From Candidatus Gastranaerophilales bacterium (GTDB lineage Bacteria; Cyanobacteriota; Vampirovibrionia; Gastranaerophilales; Gastranaerophilaceae): 44,525 nucleotides of DNA. The stretch spans positions 1 through 44,525 of the forward strand of contig CANQNX010000006.1 of assembly GCA_947625345.1 (NCBI GenBank), read 5' to 3'. The notes beneath the pieces were generated by a model. That model did no database searches, was not told the DNA's origin, and saw only the letters and a program-made list of their open reading frames with translations. Made by a program: the position numbers and the translations under genes. Shown here piece by piece: positions 19,129 to 27,166 of this stretch (positions are counted from its first letter, which is position 1; each line of letters starts with the position of its first letter).

Positions 19129-19176
19129 AAAAGCCTTAAAATTAAACAAAAATGTTTATATTAAGGCTTTAATTTT
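19129..19176 (+). terminator. Terminator of the hydCBA operon
   Basis: AAAAGCCTTAA pairs with TTAAGGCTTT, an inner AAACA/TGTTT stem extends it, and AATTTTT follows. The -10 box of the next gene lies only a few bases downstream. Confidence 0.7.
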
Positions 19177-19181
19177 TAATA

Positions 19182-19187
19182 TATAAT
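19182..19187 (+). promoter_or_regulatory. -10 box giving a candidate leaderless transcript
   Basis: A perfect TATAAT ends six bases before the ATG at 19194. No ribosome binding site precedes that ATG, so the mRNA probably starts at or next to the A of the start codon. No good -35 is visible; it overlaps the hydA terminator. Confidence 0.45.
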
Positions 19188-19193
19188 TAAATT

Positions 19194-19493
19194 ATGATAT
19201 TAAAAGAATTTTCAAAATATTTACAAAATAATAAAGATAAAAACTCGGTAAACTTATTAAATGAATGGCTAAAAGAAAGATTAAATAAACCTTCATTAAA
19301 TAAAGTAGACATAATATTAAAGACAGAACTTTATTTTGCAAAAAATAATAACGGAAAAACTCTTATAATAGCAAAAAGTGATACGGGAAGAACTTTATTA
19401 AATGCTTTATATAATTTTTCATTGAGTTTTGAACAATATAAACTGTCAAAATTTTTACATGATAAAAAAACAAACGATTTTAAACAAGATTAA
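19194..19493 (+). CDS. Small hypothetical protein beside the candidate origin
   Basis: A 99-residue lysine- and asparagine-rich protein, predicted helical, that I do not recognise. No Shine-Dalgarno sequence is present; the TATAAT six bases before ATG suggests a leaderless mRNA. It lies between the hydrogenase terminator and the AT-rich candidate origin. No motif, signal peptide or membrane segment is seen. The ORF could be chance in AT-rich DNA, but it is closed-frame from a plausible promoter and has ordinary codon use. Function unknown. Confidence 0.55.
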   Translation: MILKEFSKYLQNNKDKNSVNLLNEWLKERLNKPSLNKVDIILKTELYFAKNNNGKTLIIAKSDTGRTLLNALYNFSLSFEQYKLSKFLHDKKTNDFKQD

Positions 19494-19909
19494 AAAACAG
19501 ATAGTAAGCATGTTTTCATGCCATTTTTGTATCAAAAATTTACAAATTATTTTAAAAATATATTGTAGAAAACTTGTAGAAAACTAATAAAAAAAATTGT
19601 TCAAAAATTTTTAAAATTATAATAAAGATAAAAAAACAGAAAAATTTATATTTAATTTTGAACAAGTTATAAATATTTTTATATATTTTTTAAACAAATT
19701 TTGAACAATTTTAAAAATCAATATTTATTTATGTTTATAACAGTTTTCTACAAGTTTTTTAAAAACCTATTACTACTATTAAATTATTTAATATAAAAAT
19801 ATAAAAAGTAGTAAAAAAATAAATATATATTTAAAAACAAAAAAAAATGAAACTATTTTAATTTTTTCTTATATAATAAAATAGTGCACATAATAAATTG
19901 AGGATAATT
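19494..19909. other. Candidate chromosomal replication origin (oriC) upstream of dnaN
   Basis: A 416-base gene-free, extremely AT-rich stretch. It contains six 9-mers of the form TTTTNNACA. Three are on the minus strand in the left part: TTTTCTACA at 19564-19572 and 19575-19583 (a perfect 11-base tandem), and TTTTGAACA at 19598-19606. Three are on the plus strand to the right: TTTTGAACA at 19656-19664 and 19699-19707, and TTTTCTACA at 19744-19752. TTTTCTACA is one base from the cyanobacterial DnaA box TTTTCCACA as I recall it. The boxes face each other around an A/T core that could unwind. An 8-base inverted repeat TTACTACT/AGTAGTAA lies at 19770-19777 and 19807-19814. The dnaN -10 box TATAAT is at 19872-19877. 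dnaA is not in the window, and flanking genes do not switch strand here, so this is a candidate only. Confidence 0.55.
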
Positions 19910-21025
19910 ATGCTTTTTACAATTGACAGAGATTCTTTATTAAATAAATTAAGAGTAGTTGAAAAAGTTACTTCGCAAAGAGGAAACGTACAACCGGTAT
20001 TAGCAAATGTTTTATTCGATGTTAAAGATAATATCTTAAATTTAAGTGCAACCGATTTGGAAATATCAGTGAAAGCCAATGCTGCAGTAGCGGTAAAAAA
20101 GGAAGGAAAAATAACACTTCCCGCAAAAAAATTAGTTGAAATTGCATCAAAACTTCCTGATAAACCCGTTGAATTTTCACTTAATGAAGATACTAACATA
20201 GTAAGTGTATCTTGCGGTAATTCAAAGTTTGAGATAATAGGTATATCCGCATCGGAATTTCCAAAGACGGAAGAAGAAATAGAAGGCGGAAGTGAAATAG
20301 AGATAGAACTTGAACCTTTTATAAAATCAATAAAAAATACGGTTTATGCGGCAGCTAATTATGAAAACAGAAATGTAATATCCGGAGTATTTTGTCAAAT
20401 AAAAGGCAATAATATAGAAATGGCTGCAACAGACGGAAACAGACTTACAAGAATAGTGGAAAAGATAAACAATAAAGATGATAAAACCGCAAAACTTGTT
20501 ATTCCTTCAAAAACATTAAATGAATTTTTAAGAATATGTTTCTTTTTACCTGATGAAAAAGTAATTTTAATTGCAAATAATTCTAAATTAACGTTGAAAA
20601 CAATGAGTTTTTCAATAAATTCAAGATTAATAGAAGGAGAATATCCTCCTTATCAGCAGTTAATACCTAAAACAACTGCAAATAAAGCATTAATAGACAG
20701 ACATGAATTGATAGATGCTTTAGACAGAGTATCAATAATGGTAAATGACAGAACAAGTATAGTAAAATTTGTATTTGGCGAAAACAAATTAATTCTGAAA
20801 GCCGAAACACCAAATTCAGGTAATTCTGAAGATGTGATAGATTGTAAGTATGAAGGTGAAGATTTATCAATAGCTTTTAATTATAAATATGTTTTGGATT
20901 CGATAAAAACAATGGAAGCAAAGGAAGTAAAAGTAGGATTAAACGGAAGTTTATCGGCAACATTGTTCAAACCTGAAAGCGAAGAAGAATATATTTGTTT
21001 GATAATGCCTATTCAAATAAGGTAG
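19910..21025 (+). CDS. dnaN: DNA polymerase III beta subunit (sliding clamp)
   Basis: A 371-residue clamp protein that encircles DNA and tethers polymerase III. It starts with LFTIDRDSLLNKLRVVEKV and shows the three-domain clamp pattern, with VLANVLFDVKDNILNLSATDLE in domain I, RNVISGVFCQI and AATDGNRLTR in domain II, and a C-terminus ending LIMPIQIR, the usual partner-binding end. I take the ATG at 19910, with GAGG six bases upstream; an earlier in-frame TTG at 19898 overlaps that site and is rejected. thrB starts five bases after the stop, so the two share a transcript. Confidence 0.97.
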   Translation: MLFTIDRDSLLNKLRVVEKVTSQRGNVQPVLANVLFDVKDNILNLSATDLEISVKANAAVAVKKEGKITLPAKKLVEIASKLPDKPVEFSLNEDTNIVSVSCGNSKFEIIGISASEFPKTEEEIEGGSEIEIELEPFIKSIKNTVYAAANYENRNVISGVFCQIKGNNIEMAATDGNRLTRIVEKINNKDDKTAKLVIPSKTLNEFLRICFFLPDEKVILIANNSKLTLKTMSFSINSRLIEGEYPPYQQLIPKTTANKALIDRHELIDALDRVSIMVNDRTSIVKFVFGENKLILKAETPNSGNSEDVIDCKYEGEDLSIAFNYKYVLDSIKTMEAKEVKVGLNGSLSATLFKPESEEEYICLIMPIQIR

Positions 21026-21030
21026 AGATT

Positions 21031-21957
21031 ATGAAAGTCAGTGTAAGAGTACCTGCAACAACAGCAAACTTAGGGCCGGGATTTGATTGTTTAGGAATAG
21101 CACTTCCTATTTATAATGAAATAACAGTTGAAGAAACAGTTATGCCGGGAAGCGGTGTAGAAATTAATATATTGGAAGATAATGAAAATTTTGATGTATT
21201 ATCTATACCTAAAGATGAAAATAATATAGCTTATAAAGCAATAGAGCTTTTATATAATTTTATCGGGCAAACGGCAAGTGATTTAAAAATAACAATAAAA
21301 ACAAACATACCCGTAACAAGAGGACTTGGTTCGAGTGCATCGGTAATAGTCGGGGGTTTAATGGCAGCAAATCATTTGCTCGGAAATCCTGCTGACGATG
21401 CAGTTCTTTTATCTATAGCATCAGAAGTTGAAGGTCATCCTGATAATGTTACTCCTGCAATGTTTGGAGGGTTTTGTTTATCTTCAATGGAATCTGACGG
21501 AAGTGTTATTTACTCAAAAATATCTTGGCCGCAAGAGTGGAAATTTACACTTTTAATACCTGATTATGAACTTGATACTAATATAGCAAGATCTGTATTA
21601 CCTGAATGTATTAGCGTAAAAGACGCAGCATTTAATATAAGAAAATGCGCTATGTTAATTGATGCGGTTAATAAAAAAGATGCTGAATTAATGAAAAAAT
21701 GTTTACAAGATAAAATACATCAGCCCTATAGAGAAAAATTAGTTAAAGGATTTAAAGAACTGAAAGAATTTTTTGAAAATAAAGAAGATATTTTAGGATG
21801 TGTAATATCAGGTGCAGGTCCGACTATTCTTGTTATTTCTTGTAATAACGGGTTTGAAAAAATTAAAGATGATGTTAGAAATATATTTAACGATTTAAAT
21901 GTAAATTGTGATATAAGAACTTTAAATATTGAAAATGAAGGCAGTATAGTTGTATAA
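21031..21957 (+). CDS. thrB: Homoserine kinase
   Basis: A 308-residue GHMP-superfamily kinase that phosphorylates homoserine, a step of threonine synthesis. The N-terminal VPATTANLGPGFDCLG, the ATP-binding loop TRGLGSSASVIVGGL and the C-terminal ISGAGPTILVIS are characteristic. ATG at 21031 has a GGTAGAG site; a longer in-frame opening from TTG at 20995 would overlap dnaN and is rejected. It is the middle gene of dnaN-thrB-pgk. No other threonine gene is near, so the grouping is probably transcriptional convenience rather than a pathway operon. Confidence 0.95.
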   Translation: MKVSVRVPATTANLGPGFDCLGIALPIYNEITVEETVMPGSGVEINILEDNENFDVLSIPKDENNIAYKAIELLYNFIGQTASDLKITIKTNIPVTRGLGSSASVIVGGLMAANHLLGNPADDAVLLSIASEVEGHPDNVTPAMFGGFCLSSMESDGSVIYSKISWPQEWKFTLLIPDYELDTNIARSVLPECISVKDAAFNIRKCAMLIDAVNKKDAELMKKCLQDKIHQPYREKLVKGFKELKEFFENKEDILGCVISGAGPTILVISCNNGFEKIKDDVRNIFNDLNVNCDIRTLNIENEGSIVV

Positions 21958-21969
21958 AGGAGAAATGAG

Positions 21970-23166
21970 ATGAAAAAATCCATAAAAGATTTAGGTGACA
22001 TAAAAGGAAAAAAAGCTCTTGTAAGAGTTGATATTAATGTTCCTTTGGACGAAAACAAAAATGTAACTGATGATACAAGAATACAAGCAATATTACCTAC
22101 TTTGAATTTCTTAAAAGAAAAGGGTGCAAAAATTGTTTTAATGGCACACTTAGGCAGACCAAAAGGTGAAAAGAATCCTGAATTTACACTATCACCGGTT
22201 GCAAAATATATGTCTAAACTTCTCGGGGAAGAAGTTATGTTTATACCTGATGTTGATGCAGCTGAAGAAATGCTCAAAAATTTAAAAGAAGGTCAAGTGG
22301 CATTACTTGAAAACATTAGATATTATAAAGCGGAAGAAGCAAAAGATGATGATATGACTTTTGCTAATCAGCTTGCTAAATTAGGTGATTTTTATGTGAA
22401 TGATGCATTCGGTGCAGCACACAGAAATCATACATCAACAGCAAAACTCGCTAAAGTTTTAAAACCTGCGGTATCAGGTTTATTAATGGAAAAAGAAATA
22501 AGATGTTTATCTCAAGCTTTGGATAATCCTACTCGTCCGTTTACTGCGGTTGTAGGCGGTGCTAAAGTTTCTTCAAAAATCGGAGTTCTTGAAAACTTAC
22601 TTGATAAAGTAGATAACATGATAATCGGCGGCGGTATGGCTTATACATTTGTAAAAGCAAACGGCGGTAAAATAGGTAATTCAATTTGCGAAGACGATCA
22701 ATTAGATGTTGCTAAAGCTATTGAAAAGAAAGCACAAGAAAAAGGTGTTAAACTTGTTATGGCAACTGATGTATTAGTTACAAACGATTTTTCGGGTAAC
22801 GGCGAAAATAAATTCGTAAAAATTAATGAAATACCTGACGGATTCGAAGGTGTTGATGCAGGTTTAGATTCAAGAAAAGCATTTGCCGAAGTATTAAAAT
22901 CCTCAAAAACAATATTAATGAACGGACCTGTCGGAGCTTTTGAAAATCCGAAATTTGCAGAAGGTACAAAAGCAGTACTTCAAGCTATAGTTGAAGCTAC
23001 AAAGAATGGTGCGGTATCAGTAATTGGCGGTGGTGACAGCGTATCTGCGGCTAAAAAATTCTGTAAAGCTGAAGACTTTACACATGTTTCAACAGGCGGC
23101 GGAGCTTCATTAGAATTTATTGAAGGTAAAGTTCTTCCGGGTGTTGCCGCATTAGATGATAAATAG
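21970..23166 (+). CDS. pgk: Phosphoglycerate kinase
   Basis: A 398-residue glycolytic enzyme that transfers phosphate from 1,3-bisphosphoglycerate to ADP. It has the signature KALVRVDINVPLD near the N-terminus, HLGRPKGE, the FVNDAFGAAHR-like segment (residues DFYVNDAFGAAHRNHTS), and the C-terminal nucleotide loop VIGGGDSVSAAKKF with STGGGASLEF. The length is standard. An AAAGGAG site precedes the ATG, 12 bases after thrB. A perfect 13-base-pair hairpin closes the operon. No gapA or tpiA is adjacent. Confidence 0.98.
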   Translation: MKKSIKDLGDIKGKKALVRVDINVPLDENKNVTDDTRIQAILPTLNFLKEKGAKIVLMAHLGRPKGEKNPEFTLSPVAKYMSKLLGEEVMFIPDVDAAEEMLKNLKEGQVALLENIRYYKAEEAKDDDMTFANQLAKLGDFYVNDAFGAAHRNHTSTAKLAKVLKPAVSGLLMEKEIRCLSQALDNPTRPFTAVVGGAKVSSKIGVLENLLDKVDNMIIGGGMAYTFVKANGGKIGNSICEDDQLDVAKAIEKKAQEKGVKLVMATDVLVTNDFSGNGENKFVKINEIPDGFEGVDAGLDSRKAFAEVLKSSKTILMNGPVGAFENPKFAEGTKAVLQAIVEATKNGAVSVIGGGDSVSAAKKFCKAEDFTHVSTGGGASLEFIEGKVLPGVAALDDK

Positions 23167-23176
23167 ATAATATTAA

Positions 23177-23206
23177 TACTAAGAGGCTTATTTAAGCCTC
23201 TTAGTA
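23177..23206 (+). terminator. Hairpin terminator of dnaN-thrB-pgk
   Basis: TACTAAGAGGCTT pairs perfectly with AAGCCTCTTAGTA around ATTT. No T run follows, so it may be a weak intrinsic terminator or an RNA-stabilising 3-prime end. Confidence 0.65.
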
Positions 23207-23251
23207 AACTTGAAAATAAATTTCATAGTTATAAAATGAAAATATAACCAA

Positions 23252-23323
23252 AGCGGTATCGTCTAGGGGTCAGGATAGCAGATTCTCATTCTGTTGACAC
23301 GGGTTCAAATCCCGTTACCGCCG
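23252..23323 (+). tRNA. tRNA-Glu, anticodon CUC
   Basis: A complete cloverleaf. T8-C9 precede a D arm GTC...GAT. The anticodon stem GCAGA/TCTGT encloses loop TTCTCAT, with the anticodon CTC at 23285-23287. The T arm is ACGGG-TTCAAAT-CCCGT, the 3-prime acceptor strand is TACCGCC and the discriminator is G. The short variable loop makes it class I, and the D-arm pattern GTCTAGGGG is typical of glutamate tRNAs. The first acceptor pair would be A1:C72, a mismatch; the other six pair normally. CCA is not encoded. A T8 run follows and probably terminates transcription. Confidence 0.9.
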
Positions 23324-23489
23324 GTTATTTTTTTTAATAATATAATATCTCACTTTGCAGCCAACATTAAATTAAATCAATAAGATATAAGTATATTAAT
23401 CTTTAGTATTATAAATTTCAATCTTAAGACTATATTCCCTTTTGAAAATATTAAATAGAATTAATTTAAGGAATAAGGGGGATATTATT

Positions 23490-24251
23490 TTGAGCGGAAA
23501 ATCAGAACAAAAAGTTTTAAATAATTCTGAAGAAATAATTTCTGCCGCACAAAAATATTTTCATCAAGCGGAAGAACTGAGACAAAATTTAAAATATAAA
23601 GAATCCGTGGAAAATTATTTGTATTCAATTATGATTGACAGAGAAAACTACACCTCATATTTAGGTTTAGCAATGTCATATAAAAATTTAAAGAATTATA
23701 ATAAAGCAATATTAAATCTTCAAAAAGCGGAGAAATTAAGTCCGTTTGATGTTGAAATTCAAAAAGAATTAGCATTATGTAACATAATAAAAGGTGAATT
23801 TGAAACGGGTATAAGTTATTTAAGAACAGCAATAAGACTTGAACCTGATAACCTTAATACACAAATGCAGTTAGCTCTTGTTCATGAAATGATTGAAGAA
23901 GAAGATATGGCGTTAATGATATATCAAAAAATAATAGAAACAAATCCTGATTATATAAGAGCTTATATTCAAAAAGCTACACTTTACATGCATATTTGTG
24001 ATTATTTAAATTCAGCAAGATTGTTTAAAGAAATTATAAAAAAAGATAAAGAATATTACAGAGCATATTTAGCATTAGCTATATGCTGTGAAAAACTTGA
24101 TAATATTCCTGCCGCAAAAAGATATTATAAAAAATACATTAATTTGTGTAAAGATTGCAATAATTACAAAGAAGTAATGAACAGATTGAAAGAATTAAAT
24201 GGACAATATATAAGAAAAAATCATAATCTCAAAGTTATGGTAAGAAATTGA
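23490..24251 (+). CDS. TPR-repeat protein
   Basis: A 253-residue tetratricopeptide-repeat protein with about five repeats, for example around SYLGLAMSYKNLKNYNKAILNLQKAEKLSP and YLALAICCEKLDNIPAAKRYYKKY. It has no signal peptide or membrane helix, so it should be a cytosolic scaffold. I place the start at a TTG preceded by AAGGGGG with an eight- to nine-base gap; an in-frame TTG 16 codons earlier has no binding site. It follows tRNA-Glu and is read into the PfkB gene, whose promoter overlaps its stop codon. Partner unknown. Confidence 0.8.
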   Translation: MSGKSEQKVLNNSEEIISAAQKYFHQAEELRQNLKYKESVENYLYSIMIDRENYTSYLGLAMSYKNLKNYNKAILNLQKAEKLSPFDVEIQKELALCNIIKGEFETGISYLRTAIRLEPDNLNTQMQLALVHEMIEEEDMALMIYQKIIETNPDYIRAYIQKATLYMHICDYLNSARLFKEIIKKDKEYYRAYLALAICCEKLDNIPAAKRYYKKYINLCKDCNNYKEVMNRLKELNGQYIRKNHNLKVMVRN

Positions 24252-24276
24252 TAAATTTATATATTTTTGATAAAGT
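24248..24276 (+). promoter_or_regulatory. Promoter of the PfkB kinase-csaB pair, leaderless
   Basis: TTGATA at 24248-24253 and TAAAGT at 24271-24276 are spaced by 17 bases. The -10 hexamer ends six bases before the ATG at 24283, which lacks a ribosome site, so the transcript should begin at or beside the start codon. The -35 box overlaps the stop codon of the TPR gene. Confidence 0.5.
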
Positions 24277-24282
24277 CAAAGT

Positions 24283-25230
24283 ATGGAAGAGAAATTAAAC
24301 ATAATAACAATAGGTGAAAGTCTGATAGAACTTTCAACCGATGAAAATCTCACTAATGCACAAAGTTTAAATAAGTATTATGGTGGTGATACTATTACTA
24401 CAGCTATTTCAGCATTAAGATTAGGTTCAAAAGTGGGATTTATATCGAGAATAGGTTTAGATTGTTTTAAAAATTATTTGTTGGAAAGCTGGCAAAATGA
24501 AGGGCTTGATATATCTCATGTTAAGCCGATAGAAGGAATTAACGGACTTTATCTTATTTCTAAAAAAGAATATTCAGATGTAAATGAATATTCATATTAC
24601 AGAAAAAAAACCGCAGCTACTAACCTTTCAATAGATGATATTTCAGCTGATTTCATTATGAATACATCAATTTTATATTCGACAGGTGTAACTCAATCTT
24701 TATCAATTTCTGCCCGTGAAGCTGTAAAAAAAGCTTTTCAAATTGCAAAAGAAAATAATGTTACTACAGCTTATGACCCAAATTATACATCTAAATTATG
24801 GTCAAGTGATGAAGCAAAAGAAGCATTTAATGAAGTTGTTGAAAATATAGATATAATTTTTCTTAATGCAAAATATGATTCAAAAATTATAATTGATGCA
24901 AATTCTGTCGATAATATTATTAAATATTTATACGATAAAGGAGTATCAACCGTAATAATACGTTCAAGTATAGATAAAGGATATTATGTCGGAAATCAGG
25001 GCAGAACTGAATTTATAAAGTATTTTGATGATGAAGCAATTGATAAAACCGGTGCAGGCGATACTTTTAACGGTGCGGTGCTTCATGGGATATCGTCAGG
25101 CATGTCACCTTTTAAAGCTGTTTATTTGGGCTCTATTGCTTCAGGCTTGCAAGTAAAAAAATATGGTGCTATAAAATCTATTCCTTATAAGGAAGAAGTT
25201 TATAAAATTTTCAAAGGTGAAAATGACTAA
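24283..25230 (+). CDS. PfkB-family carbohydrate kinase (2-keto-3-deoxygluconate kinase-like)
   Basis: A 315-residue ribokinase-fold sugar kinase. It begins NIITIGESLIEL, has the glycine-rich substrate region NKYYGGDTITTAISALRLG, and carries the PfkB signature with catalytic aspartate in DKTGAGDTFNGAVLHG. The layout most resembles 2-keto-3-deoxygluconate kinases, but family members also phosphorylate fructose, ribose or nucleosides, so the substrate is uncertain. It overlaps csaB by eight bases (ATGACTAA), which couples their translation. With csaB next to it, a role in a sugar precursor of the cell wall polymer is possible but unproven. Confidence 0.85.
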   Translation: MEEKLNIITIGESLIELSTDENLTNAQSLNKYYGGDTITTAISALRLGSKVGFISRIGLDCFKNYLLESWQNEGLDISHVKPIEGINGLYLISKKEYSDVNEYSYYRKKTAATNLSIDDISADFIMNTSILYSTGVTQSLSISAREAVKKAFQIAKENNVTTAYDPNYTSKLWSSDEAKEAFNEVVENIDIIFLNAKYDSKIIIDANSVDNIIKYLYDKGVSTVIIRSSIDKGYYVGNQGRTEFIKYFDDEAIDKTGAGDTFNGAVLHGISSGMSPFKAVYLGSIASGLQVKKYGAIKSIPYKEEVYKIFKGEND

Positions 25231-26242
25231 AAAAATATGTATTTCGGGTTATTATGGGTTTAATAATTTTGGTGATGAAATTATTTTAAAAATTTTAATT
25301 GATAACTTGAAAAAGTTTGATTTTAAAACAGATATAACGGTATTTTCATCAAATCCGGTTGAAACATCGTCACTTTATGATGTAAAAAGTGTTAAATCAT
25401 TTAATTTTCTTAGTGTATTTTTTTCTTTATTATTTTGTAATTGCCTTATATCCGGAGGAGGAAGCCTTCTTCAGGATGTTACAAGTAAAAAAAGCCTTGT
25501 TTATTATTTAATCGTTTTATTGTTAGCAATAATTTTCGGAAAAAAAGTAATTATATTTGCTCAGGGTATAGGTCCGGTTAATAACAAATTTTTGTTAAAA
25601 ATAACTAAATTTGTACTTAAACACGCAAATTATATAACGGTAAGAGATATAAGAAGCTATAATTTGCTTAAACAATGGAATATTGAATCTCATCTTTGTC
25701 ATGATCCGGCATGGAATATAAATGTAAAACAAACGGAAAAAACTAATAAATTAGGAATTCAGTTAAGAAGTTGGAATTATGATAATTTTGATTTTATCAA
25801 AAAATTAGCATACTGCATTGAAAAATATTACAATGATAAAGAAATTAATATTCTTTCGCTTCAAAATAAAGCAGATATTGAGGTTTGTACAAAATTAAAA
25901 GATGAAATATTAAAATTAAATAAGAATATTGAAGTTTATGTAATAGAAAATACATCAAATGATAAAGTTATTGAGGATATATCTTTATTTGATGAAATGA
26001 TAGCAATGCGTTATCATGCCTGTGTTATGGCAATTAAAAGCATGAAAAAAGTTTTACCTGTAAATTATGATATTAAGATAGAAGAATTAGCAAAGGAATT
26101 TAATATCAATTATTTAAATTTAGATGAAACAGATGATATGGAAAGTAAGATTGAAAAATTTAAGTTTAAAGAAGCGGATTATAATGAAGAAAAACTCAAA
26201 AAACTTAAGTTTGATTTTAAATTATTGGAAAAATTTATATAG
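25223..26242 (+). CDS. csaB: Polysaccharide pyruvyl transferase CsaB
   Basis: A 339-residue enzyme that adds a ketal-linked pyruvate to a cell-wall polysaccharide, the modification that anchors S-layer-homology proteins. The N-terminal GYYGFNNFGDE and the later MRYHACVMAIKSMKKVLPVNYD are family hallmarks, and ISGGGSLLQDVTSKKSL is conserved. CsaB is common in bacteria with SLH-anchored outer proteins, including cyanobacterial relatives. Start at ATG 25223 rather than an upstream GTG, because AAGGTG is well placed. It overlaps the kinase gene and converges on fliA with 16 bases between them. No SLH protein is in the window. Confidence 0.9.
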   Translation: MTKKICISGYYGFNNFGDEIILKILIDNLKKFDFKTDITVFSSNPVETSSLYDVKSVKSFNFLSVFFSLLFCNCLISGGGSLLQDVTSKKSLVYYLIVLLLAIIFGKKVIIFAQGIGPVNNKFLLKITKFVLKHANYITVRDIRSYNLLKQWNIESHLCHDPAWNINVKQTEKTNKLGIQLRSWNYDNFDFIKKLAYCIEKYYNDKEINILSLQNKADIEVCTKLKDEILKLNKNIEVYVIENTSNDKVIEDISLFDEMIAMRYHACVMAIKSMKKVLPVNYDIKIEELAKEFNINYLNLDETDDMESKIEKFKFKEADYNEEKLKKLKFDFKLLEKFI

Positions 26243-26258
26243 AGTTTGTAAAAATAAA

Positions 26259-27074
26259 TTAAATATTATATTTTCCGGATTTATTTTGGTTAAGAATATT
26301 TCTTAATTTCATAATGGCTTGAGCATGGATTTGACAAACTCTTGATTCGGTTACGTCAATATTTTCCCCTATTTCTTTTAATGTCATGTTTTCGTGATAG
26401 TAAAGCACCATTACCATTCTTTCTCTTTCTGGTAATTTTTTAAGTGCATTTTGAAGCTCGCATTGAACATCTTTTTCTTCCAATTTATCCAAAGGACTTT
26501 GGGAATTGGTATCTTCAATTGTATCAATTAACTCAATACCTTCATCATCCGAATATTTTTTTTCATATAAAGAACTTATAGAAGTTTCTTCTGAGAGAAG
26601 CGAAGATATTTTATTTTTTTCAATTTGAAGTTTATCTGAAATTTCTTGCAAAGAAGGCATTCTGCCTAGTTCTTGTTTCATGGCTTCAATTGCATTTTTT
26701 ATATCTTTAATTTTTTTTCTGATACTTCTGGGGAGCCAATCTTGAGAACGGATTTTATCGATTATTGCACCTCTTATTCTCATAATGGCATATGTTTCAA
26801 ACCTTGCACCTTTGTTTGGTGAAAATTTTTCTATAGCATCTATTAAACCTTCCACTCCGAAGCTTATAATGTCTTCCGATGCAATATTATTCGGGAGATT
26901 AATTTGTATTCTGTTAATTACATATCTTGTTAAATAAATATATTGAACAATAAGTTCATCTCTTATTTTTTTATTTGATTTATCTTTTAAATATGTACCC
27001 CAAAGAGTTTCTAATTCTTCATCAGAAACACGTTTAATATTACCGTATATGTTATATTCTGTCTGCTCTCCCAT
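26259..27074 (-). CDS. fliA: Alternative sigma factor of the FliA/WhiG type (sigma-28)
   Basis: A 271-residue sigma-70-family factor. Region 2 includes RYVINRIQINLPNNIASEDIISFGVEGLIDAIEKF and the FliA-type RIRGAIIDKIRSQDWLPRSIR. Region 4 ends with MTLKEIGENIDVTESRVCQIHAQAIMKLR. It directs RNA polymerase to flagellar and chemotaxis promoters in most bacteria. No flagellar gene is in the window, so here it could also control pili or another surface system. It probably shares a transcript with the unknown gene upstream, though 91 bases separate them. Confidence 0.93.
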   Translation of the reverse strand: MGEQTEYNIYGNIKRVSDEELETLWGTYLKDKSNKKIRDELIVQYIYLTRYVINRIQINLPNNIASEDIISFGVEGLIDAIEKFSPNKGARFETYAIMRIRGAIIDKIRSQDWLPRSIRKKIKDIKNAIEAMKQELGRMPSLQEISDKLQIEKNKISSLLSEETSISSLYEKKYSDDEGIELIDTIEDTNSQSPLDKLEEKDVQCELQNALKKLPERERMVMVLYYHENMTLKEIGENIDVTESRVCQIHAQAIMKLRNILNQNKSGKYNI

Positions 27075-27166
27075 AAGTCCCCAAGCAAAAAGTTAAACTA
27101 TACTAATACAATTTTATGTTTTATAAAGGATTATAGAATCATTTATATATATGATGTTTTGTTTGG

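Noticed and set aside
19760-19815. TTACTACT/AGTAGTAA as a terminator or sRNA
   Set aside because: An eight-base repeat with a 29-base A/T loop in extreme A/T sequence is weak and has no T run.
19898-19909. Earlier in-frame TTG start for dnaN
   Set aside because: The GAGG ribosome site overlaps it; the ATG at 19910 is six bases after that site and matches clamp N-termini.
20995-21030. Longer thrB start at a TTG
   Set aside because: It would lie inside the dnaN end and lacks a ribosome site; the ATG at 21031 has one and matches the family N-terminus.
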